Shown: positions 45,797-55,341, numbered from the stretch's first letter. The stretch: DNA of 64,000 bases from Haloarcula mannanilytica (GCF_005406125.1 NZ_BIXZ01000003.1:241110-305109); one strand, 5' to 3'. Made by a program: numbers and translations. Notes: generated by a model not told the origin, from the letters alone.

Positions 45797-46033
45797 AACC
45801 TCAAACACCTAATTGACAGACTGGCAGACCCCTCAAATATAATATACGACCGTGATGTACCGGATGGCTGTTTCGACCTGCAGTATCTCGACACGGATGG
45901 CACCGATTTTGAGCGCCTGCTGAATCTCGGTTCCGTTTTTGATCTTGACGTAGCTGATAGAATCGGCCTTGCACGCTGTGCCGCTGTACACATCGCGACG
46001 GTCAGTGAATCGTATACTCGTCGCAGATTGTGA
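45797..46033 (+). pseudogene. in-frame coding-like extension after the dehydratase stop
   Basis: Directly after the TAG at 45794-45796 the same frame stays open for 78 codons (NLKHLIDRLADPSNIIYDRD ... DFERLLNLGSVFDLDVADRI) to TGA 46031. There is no start codon before it. The composition is acidic and haloarchaeal-like. It could be a gene remnant joined in frame or a lost domain. The opposite strand is also open (45833-46039), so coding status is uncertain. Confidence 0.3.
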
Positions 46034-46460
46034 AGTCATTAATCCACCCCGCCTTTCATTTCGGAATCAAGCGACGAAGTCCAGCCGACTCTCTTAGCGC
46101 TCTGGACCCATTTGAGTCGGGTTTACGTGTGCATACTGAGCCGACCCCGTGCTTATGAATCTATTGAGTACAACCGTGTCCCGAAGATATGGGCGTGGCG
46201 TCGTCAGCAAAGAACTCCAAATTGCAGAGTAATAACAGATGCATCTTTGTTATACTCACAGGTATCGAGAGAGCTCGGCTTGTTAACACGTATTTTCGGT
46301 AGAGCGGAACACTACGACACATGCGCCTGGAGAGATTTGGATTTATTCAGCGTGAGCGGCGACCCAAGCAAGTGATGAAGTTTGGTAGTCAGATCGATCT
46401 GGCTATCCTGTCAAATTTAAACTCTATATCTTCTTTTGATAGTTTATTATCGAACGTTTG
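46034..46460. other. intergenic region downstream of the hydantoinase operon
   Basis: About 430 bp with short frames only. It holds the region after the last gene of the minus-strand operon; a T-rich stretch at 46424-46450 might terminate that transcript. Nothing else seen. Confidence 0.35.
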
Positions 46461-46877
46461 TCATCGGTCCCCCTCCCTGATAACGACCTCTTGGATACCG
46501 TCTCGGAGCGTCTTCTGTTCAAGCTGGCGTAGTGTTTCGGCGCTCGCGTTAACTGTCGCGAAGTGATTCCCTGCGAGTTCGCCAGCCTGACTCTTGAAAC
46601 AGGTCGGCCCACAGGGGAGCAGTATCTCCGCGTCGTTCCGATATCCTGGATAGAACAAGAGGTCGCCACGTGACGGGTACGTCGTGTGGTTTTCCCGGGG
46701 GAGGTCCGGGATGTCAATCTCGTCAATGTTGATCCACGTGGCGATACCGCTCCAGCGGACGTGCATCAGTTCCGACCGGAGCGGTAACATCTCACGGAAT
46801 ACGCTCACGGTTTCTGGGGCTCGTTCTTCGTGCAGTTCGGCTGTGTACGTCGTATTATCGGTCTGAATCTCGATCAT
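46461..46877 (-). CDS. DUF3830 cyclophilin-like protein
   Basis: 138 residues from ATG 46877 (MIEIQTDNTTYTAELHEERA). Family features: AELHEERAPETVSVFREMLP near 13, ELMHVRWSGIATWINIDE near 36, PRENHTTYPSRGDLLFYPG near 58 and LLPCGPTCFKSQAGELAGN near 84. DUF3830 proteins have a cyclophilin-like barrel without known activity. It is the last gene of the eight-gene peptide-transport/hydantoinase operon, and its ATG overlaps the preceding stop (ATGA). The tight coupling suggests a role in the same pathway, for example substrate binding or an isomerisation step. Confidence 0.85.
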   Translation of the reverse strand: MIEIQTDNTTYTAELHEERAPETVSVFREMLPLRSELMHVRWSGIATWINIDEIDIPDLPRENHTTYPSRGDLLFYPGYRNDAEILLPCGPTCFKSQAGELAGNHFATVNASAETLRQLEQKTLRDGIQEVVIREGDR

Positions 46878-48157
46878 TGGTCGGTGTCGTGTTGGTCGTC
46901 GTTCGATGCTAACAGCGCGAGACTTGCAGCGAGAATGTGCGTCGCCACAGCACAGTCTGACCATTCAGCCCACTCTTTGGGTGAGTGTGAATAGCCGCCC
47001 GTAGACGGGGCGAACAACAGCGCCGAATCGGTCACATTGGCAACCTGCATCGTGTCATGGCCTGCACCCGAGTGGAGCGTAACGGTCTCGGTCCCATGCC
47101 GGGATGCGGCTGTTTCGACGGCATCTCGCACGCGCTCGGAGAGTTGTGTCGGGGCAATGTCATAGGGGATTTCGAGTGACGTTTCGACGCCGCGTTCACG
47201 TTCCAGTTCGTCCAACGAGTTCTCGACGGCACGGACTTGGCGGTCAATCTCCAGTTGATCGACGGACCGGAGGTCGAGACGCATCGACACGCTCCCCGGA
47301 ACGACGTTGACTGCGTTCGGTTCCGGGGTGAGGCGACCAACCGTTCCGACTGCCGTCCCAGTCCCCGTGGTAGCGATCTCATTTGCCGTCTCCTCCACGT
47401 CGAGTACGAGCTCACTCGCCGCGACGAGTGCATCTTGACGAGCCTGCATGCTCGTCGTCCCCGAGTGGTCAGCGCTCCCGTCGATAGTGGCGTGCCCACG
47501 CGTGGTACCGGTAATATCGGTCACGATGCCCAAAGGAACGCCCGCATCTTCGAGGTGACCTCCTTGTTCGATATGGAGTTCGATCCAGGCGTGCCATTCG
47601 CTTGCATCGAGACGGCCTGTGCCGCGAAACCCAGCCTCCTCCAGTGCCGTTCCGAGAGGGACATCTCCATCGGAGAGTTCCAGGGCATCCTCGACCGATA
47701 GTTCCCCGGCGGCGACGGACGAACCGAGAACGCCGTCAGCGAACCGCGTCCCTTCCTCGCCGGTGAACGAGACGACTTCCAGCGGGCGTTCGATGCTTAC
47801 GCTGCTGTCCCGAATGGCACGGACGGCTTCAAGCGCGGCGTAGACGCCGAGGAGACCGTCGAATATTCCCCCTCTCGGCACGGAGTCCAGGTGGCTCCCC
47901 GCTACGACTGGCGCAGCGTTCGAGTCACTTGTGGACGGCGTCCAGCGACCCGCGATGTTGCCGACAGCGTCGATTCGAACGTCGAGACCGACCTCCTCCA
48001 TCCGGTCGACGAGGTAGTTTCTCGCCCGCACGTTGGCATCGTCCATCGGAAGGGCAGTCCGACCACGTCCGGTTTCGGTTTCGACGCTGCCGAACTCACC
48101 GGTACGCTCGATGTCCGCTCGAAGCGAATCGGCGTCAATCTCAATCGGCCTGGCCAT
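46874..48157 (-). CDS. M20-family N-carbamoyl-L-amino acid hydrolase / allantoate amidohydrolase type
   Basis: 427 residues from ATG 48157 (MARPIEIDADSLRADIERTG). Metal ligands: His/Asp in VVAGSHLDSVPRGGIFDG near 85, Glu-Glu in SFTGEEGTRFADG near 126, His in ELHIEQGGHLEDAG near 190 and the C-terminal His in GGYSHSPKEW near 390. The dimerisation domain with HSGTTSMQARQDAL is typical. Members split N-carbamoyl amino acids or allantoate into ammonia/CO2 plus the amine. Being 1 bp overlapped with the hydantoinase-like gene, it should act on that enzyme's product. Confidence 0.9.
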   Translation of the reverse strand: MARPIEIDADSLRADIERTGEFGSVETETGRGRTALPMDDANVRARNYLVDRMEEVGLDVRIDAVGNIAGRWTPSTSDSNAAPVVAGSHLDSVPRGGIFDGLLGVYAALEAVRAIRDSSVSIERPLEVVSFTGEEGTRFADGVLGSSVAAGELSVEDALELSDGDVPLGTALEEAGFRGTGRLDASEWHAWIELHIEQGGHLEDAGVPLGIVTDITGTTRGHATIDGSADHSGTTSMQARQDALVAASELVLDVEETANEIATTGTGTAVGTVGRLTPEPNAVNVVPGSVSMRLDLRSVDQLEIDRQVRAVENSLDELERERGVETSLEIPYDIAPTQLSERVRDAVETAASRHGTETVTLHSGAGHDTMQVANVTDSALLFAPSTGGYSHSPKEWAEWSDCAVATHILAASLALLASNDDQHDTDQ

Positions 48158-49566
48158 TACGCCATCCCTCCCTGTGGATCCCATGTCGGAACGTCGCGGG
48201 CGAGGTACTCCCCACGCGGGCTCCCGACGACGCCGGTGTCATCAGCGACAAGCCGACCTCTGAGATACGTTTCTCTGACTTTTCCGGTCACCTCTCGTCC
48301 GTCGTATATCGAGTAGTCCGCCAGAGAGGCGTTGTCTGTGGCCGAAATTTCGTAGGTCTCCGACGGGTCGAACACGACGAAGTCCGCGTCGGCTCCGACA
48401 GCGAGCCGCCCCTTCTGTGGCAGGCCAAACGTCTGTGCAGGGTTCCTCGAAAGGACACGAACGAGGAACGAATAGGGGAGTCCACGGCGGTTTATCGCCT
48501 CGTCGTGAAACACCGGGAGCGCCGTCTGGAGGCTGTTTACACCGAACGGGCAGTCCCACCAGTTTTCGACGGTCTTCTCAGCCTGCGTCGACGCGACATG
48601 GTCCGTCGATACGACATCAAGCGTCCCGTCCCGAAGCGATTCGAACATCGCTTCGACATCATCCGCAGTTCGAAGCGGGGGCGACTGGAGCGCCATCGTC
48701 CCCTGTTCGGCGTACGCGTCTTCGGTGAGCGTCGTGAAGTGTGGACACGTCTCGCCGCGAACCCGCGTTCCGTCCTCACGCGCTGTCGCTAGTTCGTCTA
48801 CAGCCGCCCGCGAGGTCGTGTGAATGCCGTAGTACTTGCAGTCAGTCTCAGTCGCCAGCGAAACGGCATCCGACAACGCCATCGCTTCCGCGTAGTCGGG
48901 GCGCGAACCGGGATAGTCCGTTGGGTGTCCGCGGTCAGTTCGGCGACGCTCCGCAGTCAATGCCTGACACACCGAATCGTCTTCGGTGTGTAAGACCGCG
49001 ACCGCATCGAGGTCAGCCAGACGTTCGAAGGCAAGTCGAAGGAACCCGTTGGAGACGCCGACATCGTAGACAGTGAAGAACTTGAACGACGGAACACCCG
49101 CCTCGACGACCGCCTCGAACTCGTCGAAGACCGTGCGGTCTTCGGCGGTCACCGTCGCATGCAGTCCGTAGTCGACATATGCCTCTGACGCACTCTCACG
49201 CTGGCGGTCAATAGCGTCGAGGAGCGACCCGCTGTCGGCCCATACTGACCCATCGGCATCACGTTCGCGTTCACCGGTCCAGGTCTGCCACGCGAAATTG
49301 ATGACGGTGGTGACGCCACCGCGGGCCGCCGCTGCCGTTCCGGTCTCGTAGGTGTCGATAGAGTTGAACCCGTTTATGTGAACGTGTGGGTCGACAACGC
49401 CTGGCAGAACCATGTTTCCCGCCACGTCGAGCGTGTGCTCCGCGTTGGGAAGATGCTGTTCGTCACCGATAGCAACGATGGTCCCGTCTTCGACGGCGAA
49501 CCCCGCCTCTATAGTTCCCTGCGCCGTGGCGAGTGTTCCGCCGACGACACGGAGGTCAGCTCCCAT
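48157..49566 (-). CDS. cyclic amidohydrolase (hydantoinase/dihydropyrimidinase/allantoinase type)
   Basis: 469 residues from ATG 49566 (MGADLRVVGGTLATAQGTIE). Binuclear-metal motifs: VVDPHVHINGF near 56, carboxylated-Lys candidate in PSFKFFTVYDVG near 150, His in AVLHTEDD and YGIHTTSRAAVDEL, GETCPHFTTL near 270, Asp in VVSTDHVAS near 320. C-terminal beta-sandwich GRLAVGADADFVVFDP. It opens cyclic ureides to N-carbamoyl amino acids, which the next enzyme hydrolyses. The ring substrate (hydantoin, dihydropyrimidine or allantoin) cannot be told. Its start overlaps the DppF stop by 11 bp. Confidence 0.9.
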   Translation of the reverse strand: MGADLRVVGGTLATAQGTIEAGFAVEDGTIVAIGDEQHLPNAEHTLDVAGNMVLPGVVDPHVHINGFNSIDTYETGTAAAARGGVTTVINFAWQTWTGERERDADGSVWADSGSLLDAIDRQRESASEAYVDYGLHATVTAEDRTVFDEFEAVVEAGVPSFKFFTVYDVGVSNGFLRLAFERLADLDAVAVLHTEDDSVCQALTAERRRTDRGHPTDYPGSRPDYAEAMALSDAVSLATETDCKYYGIHTTSRAAVDELATAREDGTRVRGETCPHFTTLTEDAYAEQGTMALQSPPLRTADDVEAMFESLRDGTLDVVSTDHVASTQAEKTVENWWDCPFGVNSLQTALPVFHDEAINRRGLPYSFLVRVLSRNPAQTFGLPQKGRLAVGADADFVVFDPSETYEISATDNASLADYSIYDGREVTGKVRETYLRGRLVADDTGVVGSPRGEYLARDVPTWDPQGGMA

Positions 49567-50587
49567 CGGACTCACTCCCAACCGGTTGCTGAGCGCGGAG
49601 TCGCTCGAACCCATCTGCTCCGTCTTCGTAGGCGATACACCGAACGTCTCGGTCGTCTACGTCGTACTGATCTGGATGTCTCATTGCACAGTCTTCGGTC
49701 GCATGCGGGCACCGCGGATGGAGCCGACACCCCGACGGCATGTTCCGCGCACCAGGTACTTCACCGTCCAGCGACTCGCTGTCCGGTTTGAGCGCTTCCT
49801 CTTGCTGAGATGTGACGGGAATCGACGACAGGAGCGACCGCGTATAGGGATGTTGAGGGTCCTCGAAGATCCGGTCGGTCGGTCCCTGCTCCTGTATCTC
49901 ACCGAGGTACATCACAGCCGTTTCGTCCGCGAAGTTCCGCACGAGCGAGAGGTCATGGGTGATGAACAGGTAGGTGAGGTCGAATTCCGTCTGAATGTCT
50001 TCCAGCAGCGAGATGATTTTCGCTTGTACGCTCACGTCAAGCGCACTGGTCGGTTCGTCAAGCAACAGTAAGGACGGTTCGACGGCCAGCGCACGGGCGA
50101 TGTTCACGCGCTGTTTCTGGCCGCCACTCAGTTCGTGGGGGTACTTGTACAGGTACTCGTCGTTGAGGCCGACCCGCTCCAGCATCTGCCGGACCCGCTC
50201 TTCGCGTTCCGACTTCGGAACCCCAGTCGCCTTCAGCGGGACCAGCAGCGACTTTCGGATCGTCCGACGCGGGTTCAGACAGGAGGTCGGGTCCTGGAAC
50301 ACAAGCTGTATCTCCGAGCGCATCTCGGCCAATTGCTGTCGTATCGGATCGGTAATATCCTGTCCGTTGAACCGGATGAGCCCATCAGTCGTCTCGTGGA
50401 TGTCGATTATGGTCTTGGCGACCGTCGATTTCCCACTTCCGGATTCCCCGATCAAGGCGAGCGTCTCGCCTTCGTCGATGCTGAAGGAGACCCCATCGAC
50501 AGCCTTCGCCGGCGGATCAGACGAGAACAGGCCCTCCGCAGGGAAGTGCTTTTTCAGGTCTTGGACTTCGAGTACTGGCCCGCTCAT
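49556..50587 (-). CDS. dppF: oligopeptide-type ABC transporter ATPase (DppF type)
   Basis: 343 residues from ATG 50587 (MSGPVLEVQDLKKHFPAEGL). Walker A GESGSGKST near 48, QLVFQDPTSCLNPR near 94, signature LSGGQKQR near 152, Walker B LLLLDEPTSALD and switch FITHDLSLVR. The C-terminal oligopeptide-transporter extension with SGCRLHPRCPHATEDC binds an iron-sulfur cluster in some members (Cys pattern retained). Overlaps the DppD gene by 4 bp. Confidence 0.93.
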   Translation of the reverse strand: MSGPVLEVQDLKKHFPAEGLFSSDPPAKAVDGVSFSIDEGETLALIGESGSGKSTVAKTIIDIHETTDGLIRFNGQDITDPIRQQLAEMRSEIQLVFQDPTSCLNPRRTIRKSLLVPLKATGVPKSEREERVRQMLERVGLNDEYLYKYPHELSGGQKQRVNIARALAVEPSLLLLDEPTSALDVSVQAKIISLLEDIQTEFDLTYLFITHDLSLVRNFADETAVMYLGEIQEQGPTDRIFEDPQHPYTRSLLSSIPVTSQQEEALKPDSESLDGEVPGARNMPSGCRLHPRCPHATEDCAMRHPDQYDVDDRDVRCIAYEDGADGFERLRAQQPVGSESDGS

Positions 50588-51690
50588 TGGTTGCCCTCCG
50601 CTGGCTCCGGCGTCGGTTCGTGCTCTGACAGCCGGCGCTTCGTTTCCTGGAGCGTCGGAACCGGCCCGGAGTCACCGTCTGAGTGACGAATACAGGCAGA
50701 CCTGGCCTGCTCGCCAAAGGAAACGTCTGCCGGTTCGCTGGATCGACAGCTCTCATCTGCGTACGGACAGCGGGGATGGAACCGACAGCCCATCGGTGGA
50801 TCCGTGTATTCTGGAACCGACCCGCCGATGCCGCCCGCCATCGATTCGCCGGAGAGTCGAGGGATAGACGCGATCAGTCCCTGCGTGTACGGGTGGTGTG
50901 GCGCATCAAATATCTCCGCAGTCGGTGCGGTTTCGGCGATACGGCCGCCGTACATGATGTAGACGCGGTCGCTCAACCGTCGAGCGACACCGAGGTTGTG
51001 AGTGATCATCAGGATGCTCATGTCCCGCTCCGCGATGAGGTCTTCGAGTAGCGAGAGGATTTCATCGTGGACGGTCACATCAAGCGCAGACCCTGGCTCG
51101 TCAGCGATGAGCAGATCGGGTTCGTTCAGCAATGCCTGTGCGATAATCGCTCGCTGTCGCATCCCGCCGGAGAGCTCCGAGGGATAGCTGTCCATGACCG
51201 ACTCAGGGTCGGGCATTCGGACTTCTTCGAGAAGCTCAAGCACTCGTTCACGGGCAGCCGACCGGTCCGTCGATGAGAAGCGTCGACGGAAGTAGCCGAG
51301 GATCCCCGTATTGCCGTCCCCGCCGAACTGCGCCGTGTCGGTGAGTTGCTCTCCGATAGTGAAGACGGGGTTGAGGCTCGACAGCGGATTCTGGAAGATC
51401 ACGCTGATCCGGTCGCCGTTTAGTTCTCGTCGCTCGTCATCCGGGAGTTCACGAAGGTCCTGTCCGTCGAACTCGACAGTCCCGTCGACGTGTGCTGGCG
51501 GCTCGTTGAGCAGTCCAGTGATGGCTTTGGTCGTCACGGATTTGCCACAGCCGGTCTCGCCGGCGATGGTCACGACTTCGCCGTGTTCGACCGTCAGGTC
51601 GACACCATCCACGACATCCGCGTAGCCGTCGAAGCCCTCGAACCCGACCGAGAGGTCCCGGACAGAGAGCAGGGGCGCAGCGTCGCTCAT
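50584..51690 (-). CDS. dppD: oligopeptide-type ABC transporter ATPase (DppD type)
   Basis: 368 residues from ATG 51690 (MSDAAPLLSVRDLSVGFEGF). Walker A GETGCGKSV near 41, FQNPLSSLNPVFTIGEQL, signature LSGGMRQR near 166, Walker B LLIADEPGSALDVT (Gly in place of the usual Thr), MITHNLGVAR. C-terminal MGCRFHPRCPYADESC. Overlaps DppC and DppF genes by 4 bp each. Confidence 0.93.
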   Translation of the reverse strand: MSDAAPLLSVRDLSVGFEGFDGYADVVDGVDLTVEHGEVVTIAGETGCGKSVTTKAITGLLNEPPAHVDGTVEFDGQDLRELPDDERRELNGDRISVIFQNPLSSLNPVFTIGEQLTDTAQFGGDGNTGILGYFRRRFSSTDRSAARERVLELLEEVRMPDPESVMDSYPSELSGGMRQRAIIAQALLNEPDLLIADEPGSALDVTVHDEILSLLEDLIAERDMSILMITHNLGVARRLSDRVYIMYGGRIAETAPTAEIFDAPHHPYTQGLIASIPRLSGESMAGGIGGSVPEYTDPPMGCRFHPRCPYADESCRSSEPADVSFGEQARSACIRHSDGDSGPVPTLQETKRRLSEHEPTPEPAEGNQ

Positions 51691-52598
51691 TGTTCGACCT
51701 CCACGTCAAAGAGGTCCCGCAGGCCGTCACCGAGCATGTTGAACCCCATCACGAGGACGAAGATCGCAAACCCCGGGAAAATGCTGATCCACCACTCGGC
51801 GGGCAGATACTGGGTGCCGTCTGCGACCATCGTCCCGAGCCCCGGTCTGGGCGGCTGGACACCGAGACCGATGAACGACAGCGATGCGCCCGTCAGGACG
51901 ACGATGCCGGCGTCTAACGTCGCTTTGACCAGCAGTGGCGAGAGACAGTTCGGCAGTAGCTCACGGAAGAGAATGTGCGTCCTGCTCGCGCCAGCCAGTT
52001 CTGCGGCCTGCACATACTCTTCGTCGGAGAGGCTTGCGGCCAGTCCACGGGCCAGTCGCGCGTACCACGTCCACCACAGCGACGCGATGGCGAACATCGC
52101 AATCTCTAGGGTCGGTTCGAAGGCCGACGCGATGGCGAGTGCCAGTACGAGCGGTGGGAGCGCAAGGAACGTGTCCGTGATCCGCATGATGATCGTATCG
52201 ACCCACCCGCCGGCGTAGCCGGCCACCAGACCAAGCATCACGCCGACTGGGACACCGAGTCCCAGCACAACTGCGACCAGTAGCAGGGCGATACGGTAGC
52301 CGAAGATAACGCGGGTGAGGATGTCGCGGCCCGCACTATCCGTCCCAAAGGGGTGGTCGAGGGACGGCGGGTGATAGGCGTTCGCGAAGTCCGTGAACGA
52401 GCCCACTTGCTCCGGATACGGCGCAATATAGGGCGCGAACACGGCCGCGAGTGTGATAGTGACCACGATTACGAGTCCGATGACGCTCATCGGCTGGTTT
52501 GCGAACCGGCGATACGAACGGTACCACAGTTCCCGACGTGCCGGCGAGACGATTCGGTCAAGCCCGGACGTATCGAACGAGAGAGTGTCGATGCTCAT
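51687..52598 (-). CDS. dppC: oligopeptide-type ABC permease (DppC type)
   Basis: 303 residues from ATG 52598 (MSIDTLSFDTSGLDRIVSPA). N-terminal helix VIGLVIVVTITLAAVFAPYI near 38, family motif HPFGTDSAGRDILTRVIFG near 78, EAA-like loop YVQAAELAGASRTHILFREL near 185, C-terminal FNMLGDGLRDLFD. Second membrane subunit of the transporter; 4 bp overlap with DppB. Confidence 0.93.
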   Translation of the reverse strand: MSIDTLSFDTSGLDRIVSPARRELWYRSYRRFANQPMSVIGLVIVVTITLAAVFAPYIAPYPEQVGSFTDFANAYHPPSLDHPFGTDSAGRDILTRVIFGYRIALLLVAVVLGLGVPVGVMLGLVAGYAGGWVDTIIMRITDTFLALPPLVLALAIASAFEPTLEIAMFAIASLWWTWYARLARGLAASLSDEEYVQAAELAGASRTHILFRELLPNCLSPLLVKATLDAGIVVLTGASLSFIGLGVQPPRPGLGTMVADGTQYLPAEWWISIFPGFAIFVLVMGFNMLGDGLRDLFDVEVEQ

Positions 52599-53623
52599 GC
52601 GCTCTCACCTGCCAGACCGATCCGCGGATCGATGTAGCTCGTCAGCAGGTCGACGACGAAGTTGACCACGACGAACACGAAACCGACCAGCATCGTTACG
52701 CCGACGACGGCGTTCACGTCTGAGGTCAGCACGGACTGGACGCCGTACTTCGCGAGCCCGGGCCACGAGTAGACGATTTCAATGATGAACGCCCCGCTGA
52801 GCAGCCACGCGTACTGAAGCCCGAGAATGGTCAGCGTCGGTACAAACGCGTTCTTCAGCGTGTATTTGTCGGTAATCATCCACGTCGGCAGGCCGTAACC
52901 ACGCATCGCCTCGATGTAGTCCTGGCCTTCGACATCGATCATACTGGAGCGCGTGATACGGATTATCTGCCCCATCCCGCTAAACGACAGCGCAAGCGCG
53001 GGTAGCAGGATGTGTGACCACGCGTCGACGTGTGCTGCAACCGACCCCGACAAGAGCGTATCGACGAGCATGAACCCCGTGGCGCGGACGACCTCGTCGC
53101 TGTACGCTGAGGAGAGCCGTCCCGTGATCGGGAACCAGTTGAGGAAGTACCCGAACACGAGCTGGAAGACAATGCCGATGAAGAAGCTCGGGACGCTCAC
53201 CGTCGAGAAGGCGAAAAACCGGGTCGCGTTGTCGAGTATCCCGCCGTGGTGTTTCGCGGCGATGATGCCCAGCGGAATGCCGAACACAACCATGAACGTG
53301 AACGCGAGCGTGATGAGTTCGAGCGTCGCGGGGAACTTCGTCACCAGATCGTGCGCCACGGAGTTTTTCGTCTGAAGGCTCTGGCCTAAATCGCCGACGA
53401 GGAGCCGACGCATGTAATCGACGTATTGGAGTGGGAGTGGCTTGTTGAGGCCCATCTCCGCGGCAAGTTCCGCTACCTGCTCGTCGCTGGCCATCGCTCC
53501 GAGTGCCATCCGAGCCGGGTTCCCCGGTAGTACCCGCGAGATGACGAATATGAGGACTGACAACCCGAGTAGGCTGACAGTCATCCCCGAGAGGCGACGC
53601 AGTATCTGTCCTATCCGTGGCAT
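52595..53623 (-). CDS. dppB: oligopeptide-type ABC permease (DppB type)
   Basis: 342 residues from ATG 53623 (MPRIGQILRRLSGMTVSLLG). N-terminal LSVLIFVISRVLPGNPARM near 20, LPLQYVDYMRRLLVGDLGQS near 63, EAA-like loop YIEAMRGYGLPTWMITDKYT near 235, C-terminal IEIVYSWPGLAKYGVQSVL and DLLTSYIDPRIG. The end of this protein shows what the remnant at 18700-18909 derives from. Start overlaps the binding-protein stop by 1 bp (TAATG). Confidence 0.93.
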   Translation of the reverse strand: MPRIGQILRRLSGMTVSLLGLSVLIFVISRVLPGNPARMALGAMASDEQVAELAAEMGLNKPLPLQYVDYMRRLLVGDLGQSLQTKNSVAHDLVTKFPATLELITLAFTFMVVFGIPLGIIAAKHHGGILDNATRFFAFSTVSVPSFFIGIVFQLVFGYFLNWFPITGRLSSAYSDEVVRATGFMLVDTLLSGSVAAHVDAWSHILLPALALSFSGMGQIIRITRSSMIDVEGQDYIEAMRGYGLPTWMITDKYTLKNAFVPTLTILGLQYAWLLSGAFIIEIVYSWPGLAKYGVQSVLTSDVNAVVGVTMLVGFVFVVVNFVVDLLTSYIDPRIGLAGESA

Positions 53624-55341
53624 TACACTTGGTGAAGGTCTCTGAACGTGTATTCGAAGCCCTGTGCCGGCCGAAGCGTGAGCCCCTCGACGTCGTTCTG
53701 GAAGCCGATTGTCTTCACGGTGTGGTACAGGTGCATGTCACAGTACATGCCTGCAAGCTTGCTCTGAAGCTGTTTGTAGATCTCGACGCGGGCCTGCCGG
53801 TCCGGCGTTTGGCGCGCTTCCTCGATGAGGGCGTCCACTTCGGGGTTGTCGAGATGTTCCATGCTCATCCACGTGTTCGCCGCGTCGGAGTGGAACTGGT
53901 TGTAAAACATCGAGTCCGGTGACGGGTACGTCGGGACGTAGAACACCTGACTCGTGTGTGGCGTGTCCTCTACTGTGGTGGCCATCTCCGTGATGGTCCC
54001 CCACGTCTGGGGATTCAGTTCGACGTTGATGCCGATGTCCGCCATGTTGTCTTTGAACAGCAACGCGATGCGTTCCTGGAAGGCATACGAGGAGGTGAAC
54101 GTGTTCTTGATAGTGAGTTCACCCTCCGAGTAGCCGGCGTCAGCCAGGACCTGTCGCGCTCGCTCCGGATCGTACGACGGCTGCATCACATCGCTCTTGT
54201 GTGCCCCCCACGTGGACGGCAACGGTCCCTGGGCCTTCTTCATATCCGGTCGAATCTCGTTGACGACCTGTTCGTAATCGAATCCCCAGGCCATCGCCTC
54301 GCGAACCGCGGGGTCGTCAGTCGGTGCCTTTTGCGTGTTGATTTTGTTATACAGCAGCCCGAACGTCGGGATTTTTTCGACCCGTGCGTTCTCCATCTGG
54401 TCGATAGCACTGTACGTTTTGGAGTTCTGGTACTGTCCGGTCATGTCCAGTTCCCCGTTTTTCATCAACGTCTGCACGGTGGAGTTTTCCGTGATTATCC
54501 GGACCTCGATAGAATCGAACGATCCGTTCGGGAACTGTTTGAAGTAGTCGTCGTACTTGGCAAAAGTGATCGAATTGCCACGCGAGAACTCATCCAGTTG
54601 GTAGGCACCGGACCCAGCGTCGTTGTTGTTGATGTACGCCTGTCCGTAGTCGCCACGTTCACCGTAGTCGCCGTCTTCGAGATTCTCCATGATCGTGTCT
54701 TTATCCACGACGAATACGAGGACCATGATGGGGAGGAACGGCGCGTACGAGCGATCGAGTTCGAACGAAATCGTCTGCTCATCCTCGACAACGATATTTT
54801 CCTTGTCGAGGACGCCGCTCAGTAGCGATGCGTACCCCTGGTTGAGATCGAGGAACCGCTCAGTCGTGAATTTCACGTCTTCGGCCGTAACCGAATTTCC
54901 GCTGTGGAACGTGGCGTCGTCCCGTAGCGTGAACGTGTACGTTTGACTGTCCGAGGAAACCGACCACTCCGACGCGAGGTTTGGTTGGATCTCCCCGTCG
55001 CTATTTGGGAAGACAAGCGGGTCGTAGAGGTTCACAAGGGCCATCGCCTGCACGTAGTCAGTCCCCTTCGCTGGATCGATGGTACCGAGTCGTTGAGAGA
55101 TGTTCGCCACGAGCGTCGAGCCGTCGCCGGCACTGGCCGTCTGTGACTCGTCGCCTTCGGATGACGTACCGTCGGCGGTCGACCCTGACCCGGACCCCCC
55201 TGCACAGCCGGCTAACCCGGCGGCCCCAGCCGAGCCGAGTGCGGCGAGGAACTGGCGGCGTGAGCCCGCCGATATGAAGTCAGACGCGGATATCTTGTCC
55301 GAGGGAACGCGGTCGTTTTCGATATCGTGGGTATCGGTCAT
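53623..55341 (-). CDS. oligopeptide-type extracellular binding protein (SBP family 5)
   Basis: 572 residues from ATG 55341 (MTDTHDIENDRVPSDKISAS). Tat signal with lipobox: SRRQFLAALGSAGAAGLAGC near 28-47. Mature part is SBP_bac_5: LGTIDPAKGTDYVQAMALVN near 90, YTFTLRDDATFHSGNSVTAE near 145, and the C-terminal YCDMHLYHTVKTIGFQNDVE. First gene of the operon that continues with dppBCDF, hydantoinase, M20 hydrolase and DUF3830. By context it captures a cyclic ureide or N-carbamoyl compound rather than plain peptides. The in-frame start at 55383 would add 14 residues and is less likely. Confidence 0.92.
   Translation of the reverse strand: MTDTHDIENDRVPSDKISASDFISAGSRRQFLAALGSAGAAGLAGCAGGSGSGSTADGTSSEGDESQTASAGDGSTLVANISQRLGTIDPAKGTDYVQAMALVNLYDPLVFPNSDGEIQPNLASEWSVSSDSQTYTFTLRDDATFHSGNSVTAEDVKFTTERFLDLNQGYASLLSGVLDKENIVVEDEQTISFELDRSYAPFLPIMVLVFVVDKDTIMENLEDGDYGERGDYGQAYINNNDAGSGAYQLDEFSRGNSITFAKYDDYFKQFPNGSFDSIEVRIITENSTVQTLMKNGELDMTGQYQNSKTYSAIDQMENARVEKIPTFGLLYNKINTQKAPTDDPAVREAMAWGFDYEQVVNEIRPDMKKAQGPLPSTWGAHKSDVMQPSYDPERARQVLADAGYSEGELTIKNTFTSSYAFQERIALLFKDNMADIGINVELNPQTWGTITEMATTVEDTPHTSQVFYVPTYPSPDSMFYNQFHSDAANTWMSMEHLDNPEVDALIEEARQTPDRQARVEIYKQLQSKLAGMYCDMHLYHTVKTIGFQNDVEGLTLRPAQGFEYTFRDLHQV

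Noticed and set aside
45833..46039. Minus-strand 68-codon frame after the dehydratase
   Set aside because: No homology or promoter; the plus-strand frame in the same place looks at least as protein-like.
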